The notes: generated by a model from the sequence alone, not told the origin. DNA of 34,817 bases from an uncultured Porphyromonas sp. (GCF_938046015.1 NZ_CALIXW010000039.1:1-34817); one strand, 5' to 3'. Positions 8,202 through 17,040 are shown, numbered from the stretch's first letter. Translations and numbers: made by a program.

Positions 8202-8267
8202 CGGCGCTGAGCTGGGGCGGTCGCCGTGCTGGGCTAGGGCGGTCGCCGCACTTCGCCTCCTTAGTCG
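8202..8267. repeat. Three degenerate units continuing array B
   Basis: The 22-bp register continues for three more units (8202, 8224, 8246). The first two share GCT and GGGCGGTCG at the same positions, offset by exactly 22 bp. They no longer match the palindrome well, so this looks like a decayed or diverged extension. Confidence 0.55.
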
Positions 8268-8444
8268 CTACGTCGGGAGGCTTAGGGCGGAGTCGCGCGG
8301 TATGCTTGCTTCGCTTGGCTTGGGAGGGGTGAGGGGCGGCCTTCCTTAGCCTTGATCTGGCCTGCTTTGGCCTCGGACGACGCCTACGAGCGGCTGAGCC
8401 TAGGGCACTACGCTGGGCGGCTCGTGCTCGGGACGTGGTGGGGA

Positions 8445-9926
8445 CTAAGGTCTACGGCGGCGCTTCCTCCAGAGGCGCTTGAGGTAGTCGCCCGTCATCC
8501 ACAGGCCCGTCACGGAGGTGACCGTACCGATGAGGAGGAAGCTCCACATCACGAGCGTCCACAGCCAAGGCTGCGCGACGAGCTTCGTGAACTGCAGGCG
8601 GTGCAGCTTGGAGAACATCCAGGCGTCGATCCGCTCGTTGTCGGCGATGAGCCTACCGCGGCCGCGCTCGGGCGAGACGTAGTAGCTGTGGTGCTCCTTG
8701 GTGTCGATGGCGATGCGCCAGACGGGCAGCGGCAGCTTACGCGTGCGATCTATATAATAGCTGTCGTACTCCTCGAGGAAGTCGCGCCGGTACCGATGCC
8801 CCGCGCCGAAGACCTTCTGCACTTCGCCCGTGATCTCGGCCTCGGTGAGCTCCAGGCGGCGGGGCTGCGCGCTGCGGGCGTCGTCGTAGTGTACCTCTTC
8901 GCCTCCCTCGGCCTGCAGCAGAGGGATGTCGCCCCAGGAGTAGAAGCTGAGGCGGCGCAGCTCGGGCTCAGCCTGCCGCAGCGCCTCCAGATCGGTGCGG
9001 TAGGCCTCCATGCGAAGCGGTGCCCCCTCGAGGCGCTCCACGGGGTAGTCCTCGCTCTCGGTGTACGGGTAGTGCACCACCGACAGCAGTCCCGTCAGCA
9101 CCCAGGTGATCGTCAGTAGGCCGCCCACGGTGCCGAAGGCGTGGTGCCATTGGTAGCGCTTCTTCGTAAAGGGCGAATAGAGCTTGCTACCCTTCCTCCG
9201 CCCCCGCATGCGGTAGTAGGAGATGCCGATGTAGAAGCCCGTCACCGCCATCATCGTCCCGATCGCACCAAGGACAATGATGACCCAGCGCCACAGCTCC
9301 TGCTGGCTGCGGATCCAGGTGAAGTAGATCCAGTGTGGGATCGCCCCCGCCCAGGCCCAGGCACGCTCCACGCGTGTGGACTCCTGCAGCACGCGCCCCG
9401 TGAGACTCGAGACATAGACCTCGTGCCCCGCGCCGCCCGTGAGTAGGAGGCGGTAGAAGGGGAGCTCCGCCTTCAGGCGACCGAAGGGTACCCACTGGTC
9501 CAGCTCCTGGATGGTGTCGATGCGCTCGATGCGCTGCCCCCAGCGGTTGGCGATGTCCTCGAGGTAGGCGCGGTCGAGGACGAGGCTGCGGAGGCTGTCG
9601 CCGTCGAAGGCCAGCTCCACGCGCTCGCCCTCCTCAGGCTGCAGTACGAGTCGTGCACGGCTGTCGGCATAGCTGCCCCCCTGCAGGCTTAGGCTGGAGA
9701 GCTGCAGCGTGTCCAGCCCGCGCGCCCTAAGGACGGCCGCGAGGCTGTCCGTGCTGGGTAGCGCCTCCCTGAGGCGTGCGCTATGTGCCAGCGCTTCGTC
9801 CTGAGTGTACTTCGGGTAAGGCTTGTAGATGAGCACGATCCCTGAGAGGAACCATGCGACAAAGAAGACGCTCATCACCGCCCCCAGCAGGCGGTGCGTC
9901 TTGATCATGAATGTACGGATCTGCAT
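8445..9926 (-). CDS. PepSY domain membrane protein
   Basis: Inner-membrane protein of 493 residues with the PepSY-associated transmembrane layout: one helix near the N-terminus (about 14-35), a long periplasmic region, two helices at about 213-237 and 257-280, a second periplasmic region, and a C-terminal helix (about 446-475) before the basic tail RKRRRRP. The first helix is preceded by KTHRLLGA, a histidine-containing motif typical of the family. Relatives are often linked to iron or siderophore uptake and may act as membrane reductases, but there is no TonB receptor beside it here. It follows the KAP NTPase gene by 36 bp on the same strand; that gene's lower GC suggests the pairing is recent. 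Confidence 0.85.
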   Translation of the reverse strand: MQIRTFMIKTHRLLGAVMSVFFVAWFLSGIVLIYKPYPKYTQDEALAHSARLREALPSTDSLAAVLRARGLDTLQLSSLSLQGGSYADSRARLVLQPEEGERVELAFDGDSLRSLVLDRAYLEDIANRWGQRIERIDTIQELDQWVPFGRLKAELPFYRLLLTGGAGHEVYVSSLTGRVLQESTRVERAWAWAGAIPHWIYFTWIRSQQELWRWVIIVLGAIGTMMAVTGFYIGISYYRMRGRRKGSKLYSPFTKKRYQWHHAFGTVGGLLTITWVLTGLLSVVHYPYTESEDYPVERLEGAPLRMEAYRTDLEALRQAEPELRRLSFYSWGDIPLLQAEGGEEVHYDDARSAQPRRLELTEAEITGEVQKVFGAGHRYRRDFLEEYDSYYIDRTRKLPLPVWRIAIDTKEHHSYYVSPERGRGRLIADNERIDAWMFSKLHRLQFTKLVAQPWLWTLVMWSFLLIGTVTSVTGLWMTGDYLKRLWRKRRRRP

Positions 9927-9962
9927 ACTATATGTAAGGTGTGGTTAATAGCGGCGGGGGGG

Positions 9963-12900
9963 CTAGGCCTGATTCTCCTCTGGTGGGGTGAAGAAGAAGG
10001 GGTGGTCTTCGTCGAGAGCATAGATCCTTATTGAGCCAAAGTTAGGCCTACGCATACGCTCCCACTGCCCAGGTTCGATCTTGATAACGACAGGAGCCTC
10101 TTGCTTAAGCTCTTGTTCTCTCTTTAGCGCTATGCTCAAGAACTCACGGAAGTTCTCTACGTAGGGTTTGTCAGTATGCCTGCTCAGATACTTATTGAAC
10201 TTTGTTAGGCTCTTCCAAGGAATGTCAAGCAATTCATAAGTGTTATGGTCGGTTTGATGGAGGGCAGCCTCTAGAAACCCTTCGATATCCTTTTCGATGC
10301 GCTTGCGCATGAGCTGGTCGATCTTTCGAGCTCTCTTGATATCGCGGTTCTCTCTTAGCCCACACCTCAGCCACCACAGCATATAAAGATCAGGAATGGA
10401 AGTATTCCTTAGAGCCTCCTTCCTGAACATGTAGACTTGTACCCTTACAAGATCTTCCCTAGAAAGGAGTGTAGATTTATCTTTCGCCGCCTCTCTTGGC
10501 GCTGGGGTCTTGAGGGTAAAAAGCTCATGTCCCCGTCCCCATAGCCATGCTCTTGTATAGTCAAAGGCAGCCTTTCGAATCTGCTTATCTCTTAGTACCT
10601 CAAGCAGTAGGGCTCGCTTGAGATTATCCGATAGATTCACTCTCCTGATGAGTGCATCAATCTCCGTCCTATCAAAAGCCATATCCTTACTTGCTAGTGT
10701 ATTCCAGTCAAACATGGCATAGACGATAGTTTCCATCTTATTATAGATCAAGCCTTCTCTCTGCATCTGCTGCTGGATGGGATACCCAAGAACCTCCTGC
10801 ATAAAGGCTATAGGCTTTTCTTGACTCCAGCGTTCCAAGCACTGTTTCCTTTCCGATCGGTCAATGTTCGCAAGGAAGGAGGCGAACTCTTCTTGCGATA
10901 GCTCCCCCACCTGAAGGCCTCGGTAGAAGTAACGCCTCCAGTATGCCATGTGGTTAATCTGCCCTAGTGCGGGCTTCCTATCCTTGCCCCATAGTAGTTC
11001 GAGAAGCTCGACTATGTTCTCTACCACGATGTCCTCCTTGTATCCATCCTTTAATCCGAAGTCAAGCTTCTTTAGGGCGTCCACAACAGGGTAAGGATTC
11101 CAAGAAGCTTCGCTATATGGGTCCGAGGAAGCTTCTCCCTCTGGGTGGAGACTAATATATTGCATTCCCTTAGTATTGGTATGGCTAAAGAAAATAGGAC
11201 AGAGACTATAGGTAGAGTAAGGCCGACGTTTCTCTGGGCTTGCATCTAGCCTAGCGATGGCTTTCTTGTGCATCTCTGTGAGGAGGTCGTACACCTTGGG
11301 GTGGACGTAGTAGATGAGCTCGAAGATGAAGAGGTCAAAGGGGGCTACGCCTACTTCGTGTAGTAGCTCGTATCGTGAGTTAAAGGCGTTGACCATACGC
11401 TTGACCATACGGATAGTAGCCAAGTGATAAGGGAGGTTGACCCCCTTTCCCTTTAGCTCGTCAAGGAGCTGTTGGACTAGCATATAGTTTCCCTTCCCAA
11501 GTTGTGTCTCGTTGAGGCATCGCTTCAGTGCGGCCCACATCTTGTCGGGGGTGAGCTTAGGGAGGGGGTACTCTTCCTGGAAGATCTTCTCGGGGTAGCG
11601 GCTCATGTGCTCGCCGTCGCTCTGGAGGGTCTTGAGGACGTAGCTCTTGTCGTAGGCGAGGACGAAGTAGAGGCAAGGGAGATTGGAGGAGTTGCGCACG
11701 AGGTTGAAGAGCTCCATCAATTCCTCTCGCGTCAGGCGGTCTACGTCGTCGATGAAGATGACGACCTTTCTGCCGAGCTCTTGGATGTTTCGTGAGAGCT
11801 TGTCGAACTGCTCCGCAGTGTTGCGCTGAGGCTGGCGGAGCGGCTGGTGTGTGAGCTTTAGCCAACCGCTATCTACCGCAAGCAGCAGGTCGGCGTAGTT
11901 GTCGATGCTCTTGGAGAGCTTGCTGCTGTAGGGGGCAAGCGTACGCCGTAGCTCCTCGAAGAATACCTTCGTCAGCTGTGCCTCCTTATCGTAGAGCCAA
12001 GGGTTGAAGCGCATGACGATGACCTCGCGCTGCGCTTGCTGCAGGTAGCGCTGCATGATGCCCATGAAGGAGGACTTACCCTCGCCCCAGGAGGCAACGA
12101 TACCTAGGCTAAAGGCCGCGCGCGTGGTATCGGTAGCGAGGAGCTTCTGAGTCAAGGTCTGCGCTTGGCTCGTCCAGCCGCTGAGCTCTTCCTCCTCCTC
12201 GGTCAGGGGATGGTCGGTGAGGAAGCCCTTCACCTTGTGAGCCTGCTTCCGCGTCTGTTCTCGAACAAAGGGAGCGTAACGCTTCTTGAACTTTTCGACC
12301 CAGGAGGTGATGGTGCCTCGGATGGCTGTCCAGCTGCAGCGACGTATCTGTGCCAGCTGCTTGATGCCTAGGAATACGTAGCGATAGCCCCAAACAAGAA
12401 GGAGTAAAATGCAGGTGAAAGGGATGATATCAGCAAAGGCCCACCGCTGTGGCTGAAGTGTCGCGACTCGGGAGGCAAGGTAGGGTGGCCACGCGCCATC
12501 GAAGAGCAGAGCAAATCTAAAGGGGGCAATGGCTTCGAGATCCTGCGGAGTGCAGCGGTAATAGTAGTACCCTAATAAGACCATGAGAGCCGTCAGTACC
12601 CACTTACCTCGTACAACATAGCGCCTACTGCAGAGGAGGAAAGCATAGACGGCAAAGCAAAGAGCCAGCACCAGCATCGTGGAGCTAGGTATTATCCCCG
12701 TATCGAAGTGAGCGAGGACTGGGGCTACAAGGCGCTCGACTGCGAACTCTTCGATAGGCTTGTGGAGGAATACGAAGAGCACCCAAAGGACGATGGGTAC
12801 ACGAGATTCAGCCAGTACGCCGAAGAGGTATTCGAGTATATTGGTCGCCTCCCAGGATATGATACTAAGGAGTGCTCGGACTAGGCAGAGGAATGCTCGG

Positions 12901-13088
12901 AGTTCGCTCCAGCACTTGCGGAGGAGGCTAGGGCTAGCCTTGCAGGTCGTTTTCACGGGGGAGGCTTGGGGCTCGGGGGGAGCCTCGTGGACTTCCTGGA
13001 GGGAAGGGACTTTGGGCTCGGGGGTAGCCTCCTGGCTTGTGGCTTGGCTGTCCGTGGCTTGGTTTTGGGTTTCTTCGTTGGGGCTCAT
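9963..13088 (-). CDS. KAP-family P-loop NTPase with membrane segments
   Basis: The 1041-residue protein has a Walker A motif at about 329-341 (GIVASWGEGKSSF), the conserved RFNPWLYD just after it at about 360-367, and Walker B VVIFIDDVDRL at 442-452. These define the KAP group of STAND-related NTPases. A proline- and glutamine-rich N-terminus is followed by hydrophobic segments near 97-109, 137-153, 163-177 and 221-240. These fit the family habit of inserting helices beside the P-loop, placing the ATPase on the cytoplasmic side. The long C-terminal half matches no domain I know. GC is visibly lower than in neighbouring genes, suggesting acquisition. KAP NTPases are linked to phage defence in several bacteria; nothing here proves that role. 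A weak -7 box (TATCTTTA) lies at 13116-13109. Confidence 0.88.
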   Translation of the reverse strand: MSPNEETQNQATDSQATSQEATPEPKVPSLQEVHEAPPEPQASPVKTTCKASPSLLRKCWSELRAFLCLVRALLSIISWEATNILEYLFGVLAESRVPIVLWVLFVFLHKPIEEFAVERLVAPVLAHFDTGIIPSSTMLVLALCFAVYAFLLCSRRYVVRGKWVLTALMVLLGYYYYRCTPQDLEAIAPFRFALLFDGAWPPYLASRVATLQPQRWAFADIIPFTCILLLLVWGYRYVFLGIKQLAQIRRCSWTAIRGTITSWVEKFKKRYAPFVREQTRKQAHKVKGFLTDHPLTEEEEELSGWTSQAQTLTQKLLATDTTRAAFSLGIVASWGEGKSSFMGIMQRYLQQAQREVIVMRFNPWLYDKEAQLTKVFFEELRRTLAPYSSKLSKSIDNYADLLLAVDSGWLKLTHQPLRQPQRNTAEQFDKLSRNIQELGRKVVIFIDDVDRLTREELMELFNLVRNSSNLPCLYFVLAYDKSYVLKTLQSDGEHMSRYPEKIFQEEYPLPKLTPDKMWAALKRCLNETQLGKGNYMLVQQLLDELKGKGVNLPYHLATIRMVKRMVNAFNSRYELLHEVGVAPFDLFIFELIYYVHPKVYDLLTEMHKKAIARLDASPEKRRPYSTYSLCPIFFSHTNTKGMQYISLHPEGEASSDPYSEASWNPYPVVDALKKLDFGLKDGYKEDIVVENIVELLELLWGKDRKPALGQINHMAYWRRYFYRGLQVGELSQEEFASFLANIDRSERKQCLERWSQEKPIAFMQEVLGYPIQQQMQREGLIYNKMETIVYAMFDWNTLASKDMAFDRTEIDALIRRVNLSDNLKRALLLEVLRDKQIRKAAFDYTRAWLWGRGHELFTLKTPAPREAAKDKSTLLSREDLVRVQVYMFRKEALRNTSIPDLYMLWWLRCGLRENRDIKRARKIDQLMRKRIEKDIEGFLEAALHQTDHNTYELLDIPWKSLTKFNKYLSRHTDKPYVENFREFLSIALKREQELKQEAPVVIKIEPGQWERMRRPNFGSIRIYALDEDHPFFFTPPEENQA

Positions 13089-13177
13089 CGTGCTCTGTTT
13101 TATGGGTATAAAGATAAGGCGAATTGGCGGAGCAGGCGCGCGGAGCTAAGGGGCGGCGGGCTGCGGCTAGTGGGGAG

Positions 13178-13265
13178 GGGCCGTGAGGGATATCAGTCAG
13201 CGGGCTGAGGGCCGTCCGTGGCGCGCGTGAGGGGTATCAGTTAGCACGTTGAGGGATATCAGTCA
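13178..13265. repeat. Array C: four 22-bp palindromic units
   Basis: Units start at 13178, 13200, 13222 and 13244. Three of the four end in ATCAGT(C/T)A instead of the commoner right arm. It lies between divergent KAP (-) and yaaA (+). The last unit contains the TTG that could act as the yaaA -33 element. Confidence 0.9.
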
Positions 13266-13281
13266 GGAAGCCTTACCTTTG
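13249..13281 (+). promoter_or_regulatory. Promoter of yaaA, overlapping array C
   Basis: TACCTTTG (13274-13281) lies 22 bp after a TTG (13249-13251) that belongs to the last 22-bp unit of array C. The spacing is slightly long. The start codon lies about 60 bp downstream. Confidence 0.55.
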
Positions 13282-13343
13282 GTGGAGGCGAGGGCAGCGG
13301 CGCAGCACGCCGCCGCCCGCCATTCACCTAGATTCAGCCAAGG

Positions 13344-14117
13344 ATGCTTCTACTCATTTCCCCAGCCAAGACCTTCACCCAGCGCAAGCGGCTGGCCGCG
13401 CACTTCACCCACACACGCGCACGCTTCCAGAACGAGGCCGAGCGTATCATCGCCCAGTCGCTGCGGCTCAGCGCCGAGGAGCTGGGGCGCGCCCTCGGCC
13501 TCAGCCCGAAGCTCGGCGAGGAGGTCTACCGCCGTCAGCGTAGCTTCTTCGACGAGGGTACGCCCGAGCAGCAGGCGCTGCTCAGCTATTCGGGCATGGT
13601 CTACCGTAAGCTTGACGCGCCGACGCTCAGCGCCGAGGAGTGGCAGTACGCCACGGAGCACCTCCTGATGACCTCCTTCGTCTATGGCCTCTTGCGCCCC
13701 AGTGACCTCATCCGTCCCTACCGCATGGAGGGGACGGTACGCCTCGAGGGGCTGGGCGAGGGGCGCCTTTTCGACTACTGGCGCGACCTGCTGACGCCTG
13801 TCCTCATCGAGCGGGGGCAGGCCTGCGGCGGGACGCTGCTCTTCCTCGCGAGCGACGAGATGCGGGGGCTCTTCCACTGGGAGGAGGTGCGTCGGGCGCT
13901 ACGGGTGATCACCCCGAGCTTCTACGTGCGGCGCCCCGACGGCGGGCTCAAGCAGATCGTCGTCTATACCAAGATGGCCCGCGGCACGATGGCGGGGACG
14001 CTGCTGCGCCAGCCTACCGAGGATCTGGCGGCCGTGCAGGCGCTCGCGCCCGAGGGCTTCGTCTACAGCCCCGCGGAGTCCACCGCGGACGAATGGGTCT
14101 ACGTGCTGGAGTCCTAG
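13344..14117 (+). CDS. yaaA: Peroxide stress protein YaaA (DUF328)
   Basis: The 257-residue protein starts with the family signature LLISPAKT and contains YSGMVYRKLDA, the block around FVYGLLRPSDLIRPYR, and a C-terminal GFVYSPAEST. In E. coli YaaA lowers free intracellular iron during hydrogen peroxide stress and binds DNA. The biochemical mechanism is not well defined. The context fits: the next genes, on the opposite strand, are ahpF and ahpC. ATG at 13344 matches the family N-terminus; other open frames in this interval are shadows. It ends in a shared bidirectional terminator. Confidence 0.93.
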   Translation: MLLLISPAKTFTQRKRLAAHFTHTRARFQNEAERIIAQSLRLSAEELGRALGLSPKLGEEVYRRQRSFFDEGTPEQQALLSYSGMVYRKLDAPTLSAEEWQYATEHLLMTSFVYGLLRPSDLIRPYRMEGTVRLEGLGEGRLFDYWRDLLTPVLIERGQACGGTLLFLASDEMRGLFHWEEVRRALRVITPSFYVRRPDGGLKQIVVYTKMARGTMAGTLLRQPTEDLAAVQALAPEGFVYSPAESTADEWVYVLES

Positions 14118-14173
14118 CCGAGCCCGCTGAGCCGCCTGAACGAGGCAGCGCGCCGCCCCATAGCCCTATACAG

Positions 14174-14211
14174 ACAGCGCCCCGAGTCTCCGAAGCGACT
14201 CGGGGCGCTGT
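14174..14211. terminator. Bidirectional terminator between yaaA and ahpF
   Basis: A 15-bp perfect stem (14174-14188 with 14197-14211) and an 8-nt loop. It lies between convergent yaaA and ahpF. T-runs are poor on both sides, so termination may depend mainly on the strong stem. Confidence 0.75.
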
Positions 14212-14256
14212 GCCTTGGAATACAGAAGAGATCTTGGCGTGCCGTCCGCCGCGGGA

Positions 14257-15804
14257 TTACTTGCCCGAGCGGATGCGGTCGTCGAAGGCCGTCAGGGCAG
14301 CCTTAGCGCCCTCGCCCATAGCGATGACGATCTGCTTGTAGGGCACGGTCGTACAGTCGCCCGCAGCGTAGATACCCTCGACCGAGGTACGGCAGCGCTC
14401 GTCGATGATGATCTCCCCGCGGCGTAGCTCGAGGAGTCCGTCGAAGGCCTTGGTGTTGGCTGCCAGCCCGATCTGTACGAAGAGGCCATCCAGCGCGAGC
14501 GTCTCCTCGTCGCCGCCGTCACGAGGGGCTACCTTGAGCCCCGTGACCTTGGCGCCATCGCCGAGGACCTCCTTGGTGGCCATGGCGGTGCGGATGGTGA
14601 CGTTGGTGAGGCTCGCTGCCTTGTCCTGCAGGACGGTGTCGGCGCGCAGCGTGTCGGCATACTCCAGCACGGTGACGCTCTTGCAGATGCCCGCCAGGTC
14701 GATGGCGGCCTCGATGCCCGAGTTACCCCCGCCGATGACGGCGATGTCCTTGCCCTTGAAGAAGGGCCCGTCGCAGTGGGGGCAGAAGGCTACCCCGCGA
14801 CCGATGTACTCGGCCTCGCCTGGCACGCCGAGCTTACGCCAGCTGGCGCCCGTAGCGATGATGACCTGCTCTGTGGCGATGATCTCACCGAGGTTGGTGT
14901 GCAGCTCCTTGAGCCCCTGCACCAGCTCGATACGCTCTACCTGACGGTTGTCCAGCAGGGCGATGGAGTAGACCTCGGCGTGCTTGCGTAGGTCTGCGGC
15001 TAGCTGCGTGCCCGTGGTGTGCGCCACGGAGGGGATATTCTCGATGCCCGTCGTCTCATTGACCTGACCGCCGATACGCTCGGCCACGACGGCTACCTTG
15101 AGCCCCTTGCGGGCGGAGTAGATGGCGGAGGCGATGCCTGCGGGGCCACCCCCGACGACGACGAGGTCATAGGCGCGGCGGATGGGCTCGGCACTGATGG
15201 GCTCGGCGCCTACCTTAGCCTCGAGGGCGAGGAGGAGCTCGCTGAGGGAGGCCTTACCGACGTGGATGAGTTCGTCCCCCATATATACGGCGGGCACGCT
15301 GGCGATGCCGAGGCGGTCGACCTCAGCCTGGAAGAGGGCGCCATCGACCATCTCGTGCTCGAGTCCGGGGTTATAGAGGGCCATGAGGTTGAGCGCCTGC
15401 ACGACCTCGGGACAGTTGGTACAGCTGAGGGAGGCATAGGTGGTCAGGCGCAGCGGAGCCTTGAGGGCAGCGATGCGACGGACGAAGACCTCCTCGGGTA
15501 GGTTCTTACCCTTGCCGTCGGCATTCAGGACGGCGAGGATCAGGGAGGTGAACTCGTGCCCGCCGGGGATGGCGCGGAAGGAGATGCCCGTAGGCTCGCT
15601 GCCGCGCAGCAGACTCAGTCGGAGCGTCGCACTGGGGCGCTCCTCGTAGCTGAGGCGCTCGCTGGTGGAGGCGAAGTCACGTGCGAGGGTGAGGAGCTCG
15701 GCGCCCTTGGGCGAGCCGTCGTTCTCGACGAGGAGGGTATAGGACTGCTCGAGCTGGGCGAAGATGCCACGCAGCTGCTCGAGGATATTCTGGTCTAGGG
15801 TCAT
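14257..15804 (-). CDS. ahpF: Alkyl hydroperoxide reductase subunit F
   Basis: Flavoprotein that passes electrons from NADH to the peroxiredoxin AhpC. The 515-residue length fits AhpF. The N-terminal double-thioredoxin-fold domain carries CTNC at 128-131. It is followed by a TrxB-like half with FAD motif GGGPAG (218-223), redox-active CPHC (341-344) and nucleotide motif GGGNSG (358-363). The C-terminal GIYAAGDCT closes the FAD site. It lies 154 bp downstream of ahpC on the same strand, with a hairpin between them, so ahpF may be expressed at a lower level or from its own weak promoter. Confidence 0.97.
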   Translation of the reverse strand: MTLDQNILEQLRGIFAQLEQSYTLLVENDGSPKGAELLTLARDFASTSERLSYEERPSATLRLSLLRGSEPTGISFRAIPGGHEFTSLILAVLNADGKGKNLPEEVFVRRIAALKAPLRLTTYASLSCTNCPEVVQALNLMALYNPGLEHEMVDGALFQAEVDRLGIASVPAVYMGDELIHVGKASLSELLLALEAKVGAEPISAEPIRRAYDLVVVGGGPAGIASAIYSARKGLKVAVVAERIGGQVNETTGIENIPSVAHTTGTQLAADLRKHAEVYSIALLDNRQVERIELVQGLKELHTNLGEIIATEQVIIATGASWRKLGVPGEAEYIGRGVAFCPHCDGPFFKGKDIAVIGGGNSGIEAAIDLAGICKSVTVLEYADTLRADTVLQDKAASLTNVTIRTAMATKEVLGDGAKVTGLKVAPRDGGDEETLALDGLFVQIGLAANTKAFDGLLELRRGEIIIDERCRTSVEGIYAAGDCTTVPYKQIVIAMGEGAKAALTAFDDRIRSGK

Positions 15805-15866
15805 AGGGGTAAAGGCTAGATGATGCTAGGGTCTTGGGGTACTAGGGTGGAGTCGTGGGGTAAAGA

Positions 15867-15908
15867 TAGGGGAGAAGAAGCACACCACTGGCGGCTCCTT
15901 CTCCCCTA
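15867..15908 (-). terminator. Hairpin in the ahpC-ahpF intergenic region
   Basis: TAGGGGAGAAG (15867-15877) pairs perfectly with CTTCTCCCCTA (15898-15908). On the minus strand there is no T-run. The bases just downstream read TATCTTTA, close to a -7 box. It could be a partial terminator, a processing site or a secondary promoter for ahpF. Confidence 0.5.
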
Positions 15909-15958
15909 GCAGATGGCTCGAGGAGCTATAGTGACTAGCTCGGTCTCGTGCGCTTGGT

Positions 15959-16525
15959 CTAGATCTTACCTACGAGGTCGATGCTAGGCTGGAGGGTAGC
16001 GTCGCCTTCCTGCCACTTAGCGGGGCAGACCTGGCCGGGGTGCTCGTAGACGAACTTCGCAGCCTTGACCTTGCGCAGCAGCTCGGTAGCGTCACGGCCG
16101 ATCCCATTGTCGTGGATCTCGGCGATCTTCACCAGCCCGTCGGGGTTGAAGAGGAAGGTACCGCGGTAGGCCTGGCCAGACTCTTCGCCGAGTACGCCCA
16201 TAGCGTAGGACAGCTCGAAGGTCATGTCGGCAAGCATCGTGTACTGGACCTTGGCGATGGTATCGGTAGCGTCAGCCCATGCCTTATGGACGAAGTGAGA
16301 GTCCGTGCTGATGGAGTAGATGTCTACGCCCAGCTTCTGGAACTCCTCGTAGTGGTCAGCCAGGTCGGCCAGCTCGGTGGGGCAGACGAAGGTGAAGTCA
16401 CCGGGGTAGAAGAAGAAGATGCTCCACTTGCCCTTGAGGTCCTCCTGCGTTACTTCGAAGAAGCCCTTGTCCTTGCGATAGGCGTTGACCTTGAATTCTG
16501 GGAGCTCGCTGTTGATGATGCTCAT
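15959..16525 (-). CDS. ahpC: Alkyl hydroperoxide reductase subunit C (peroxiredoxin)
   Basis: Typical 2-Cys peroxiredoxin that reduces hydrogen peroxide and organic peroxides. The product has 188 residues. Peroxidatic Cys 48 lies in FTFVCPTEL and resolving Cys 167 in QVCPAKWQ. The C-terminal tail of about 20 residues is normal for AhpC. A full Bacteroidota promoter lies about 50 bp upstream. It is followed by ahpF. In relatives the pair is induced by OxyR; I could not identify an OxyR site with confidence. Confidence 0.98.
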   Translation of the reverse strand: MSIINSELPEFKVNAYRKDKGFFEVTQEDLKGKWSIFFFYPGDFTFVCPTELADLADHYEEFQKLGVDIYSISTDSHFVHKAWADATDTIAKVQYTMLADMTFELSYAMGVLGEESGQAYRGTFLFNPDGLVKIAEIHDNGIGRDATELLRKVKAAKFVYEHPGQVCPAKWQEGDATLQPSIDLVGKI

Positions 16526-16577
16526 GATGTATGTCCTTAAATGAATGTTGAATAATCTGTAATTGGGATTACGAGTG

Positions 16578-16608
16578 CAAAGATAGTTTAAGCCCTCCAG
16601 CTTACCAA
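16578..16608 (-). promoter_or_regulatory. Promoter of ahpC
   Basis: On the minus strand TTG (16608-16606), exactly 20 bp, then TATCTTTG (16585-16578). The start codon is about 50 bp downstream. Confidence 0.82.
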
Positions 16609-16720
16609 TCGTCTGCGTTTATAGGTAGATAAATATACTGTATAGCCTCGGTGCGCTGCTGCTCCTAGCCTCGTCCCGCTGCCTTTTGCGGGCTCTCCGT
16701 TGCGCCTCCCCTAGCTCGCC

Positions 16721-16808
16721 GTGTCGTGGTCGATAGCCCTCAGCGCGCTGACCGACGTCCCTCAGCGCCGTGACTGATAGCCCTCAGCGCCTCGATGGAT
16801 ATCCCTCA
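16721..16808. repeat. Array D: four 22-bp palindromic units
   Basis: Units start at 16721, 16743, 16765 and 16787. All end in the right arm CCCTCA, while left arms are degenerate. It lies between ahpC (-) and the leader promoter (+). The flank after the array (16809-16846) resembles the flank after array F. Confidence 0.88.
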
Positions 16809-16901
16809 GAGGCGCCCCCGCTGTAGGGCGGGGAGAGGCGCAAATAAAGGGGGGCGAGGCGCGGAGCGCGGAGCGCCTGCGCCGCCTCGCCCTCGGGGCT
16901 A

Positions 16902-16932
16902 TTGCGCGGGCGAGATATTCTGCGTACCTTTG
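16902..16932 (+). promoter_or_regulatory. Promoter upstream of the DUF695 and restriction-modification genes
   Basis: TTG (16902-16904), exactly 20 bp, then TACCTTTG (16925-16932). It is a perfect match, yet lies about 155 bp upstream of the first gene, with an intrinsic-terminator-like hairpin in between. Confidence 0.8.
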
Positions 16933-16938
16933 CAGTAC

Positions 16939-17040
16939 ATAAACGAGAAGCCAATCACAATAAGGATACCCCCTTCGGGGAGTTCCGTTGTGACTTCACA
17001 TCTAGAGTGGGGGATTCCATACGGGATCCCTCGCTTTTTT
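16939..17040 (+). ncRNA. Candidate short leader RNA
   Basis: Inferred transcript of about 100 nt from the promoter at 16902-16932 to the T-run at 17035-17040. It has a small hairpin at 16964-16986 (CCCC with GGGG around CTTC, flanked by GGA and TCC) and the terminator hairpin at its 3' end. It may be an independent small RNA or an attenuator for the genes downstream. I do not recognise it as a known RNA family. Confidence 0.4.
17009..17040 (+). terminator. Intrinsic terminator or attenuator before the DUF695 gene
   Basis: GGGATTCC (17011-17018) pairs with GGGATCCC (17023-17030) across a 4-nt loop ATAC, with one G-T pair, followed by TCGC and TTTTTT (17035-17040). This is a good intrinsic terminator lying between a promoter and its apparent genes. 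A weak second -7 box, TACCTTTA, follows at 17043-17050. Confidence 0.6.

Noticed and set aside
12760..13208. Plus-strand frames opposite the KAP N-terminus
   Set aside because: They are low-complexity shadows of the proline- and glutamine-rich N-terminus.
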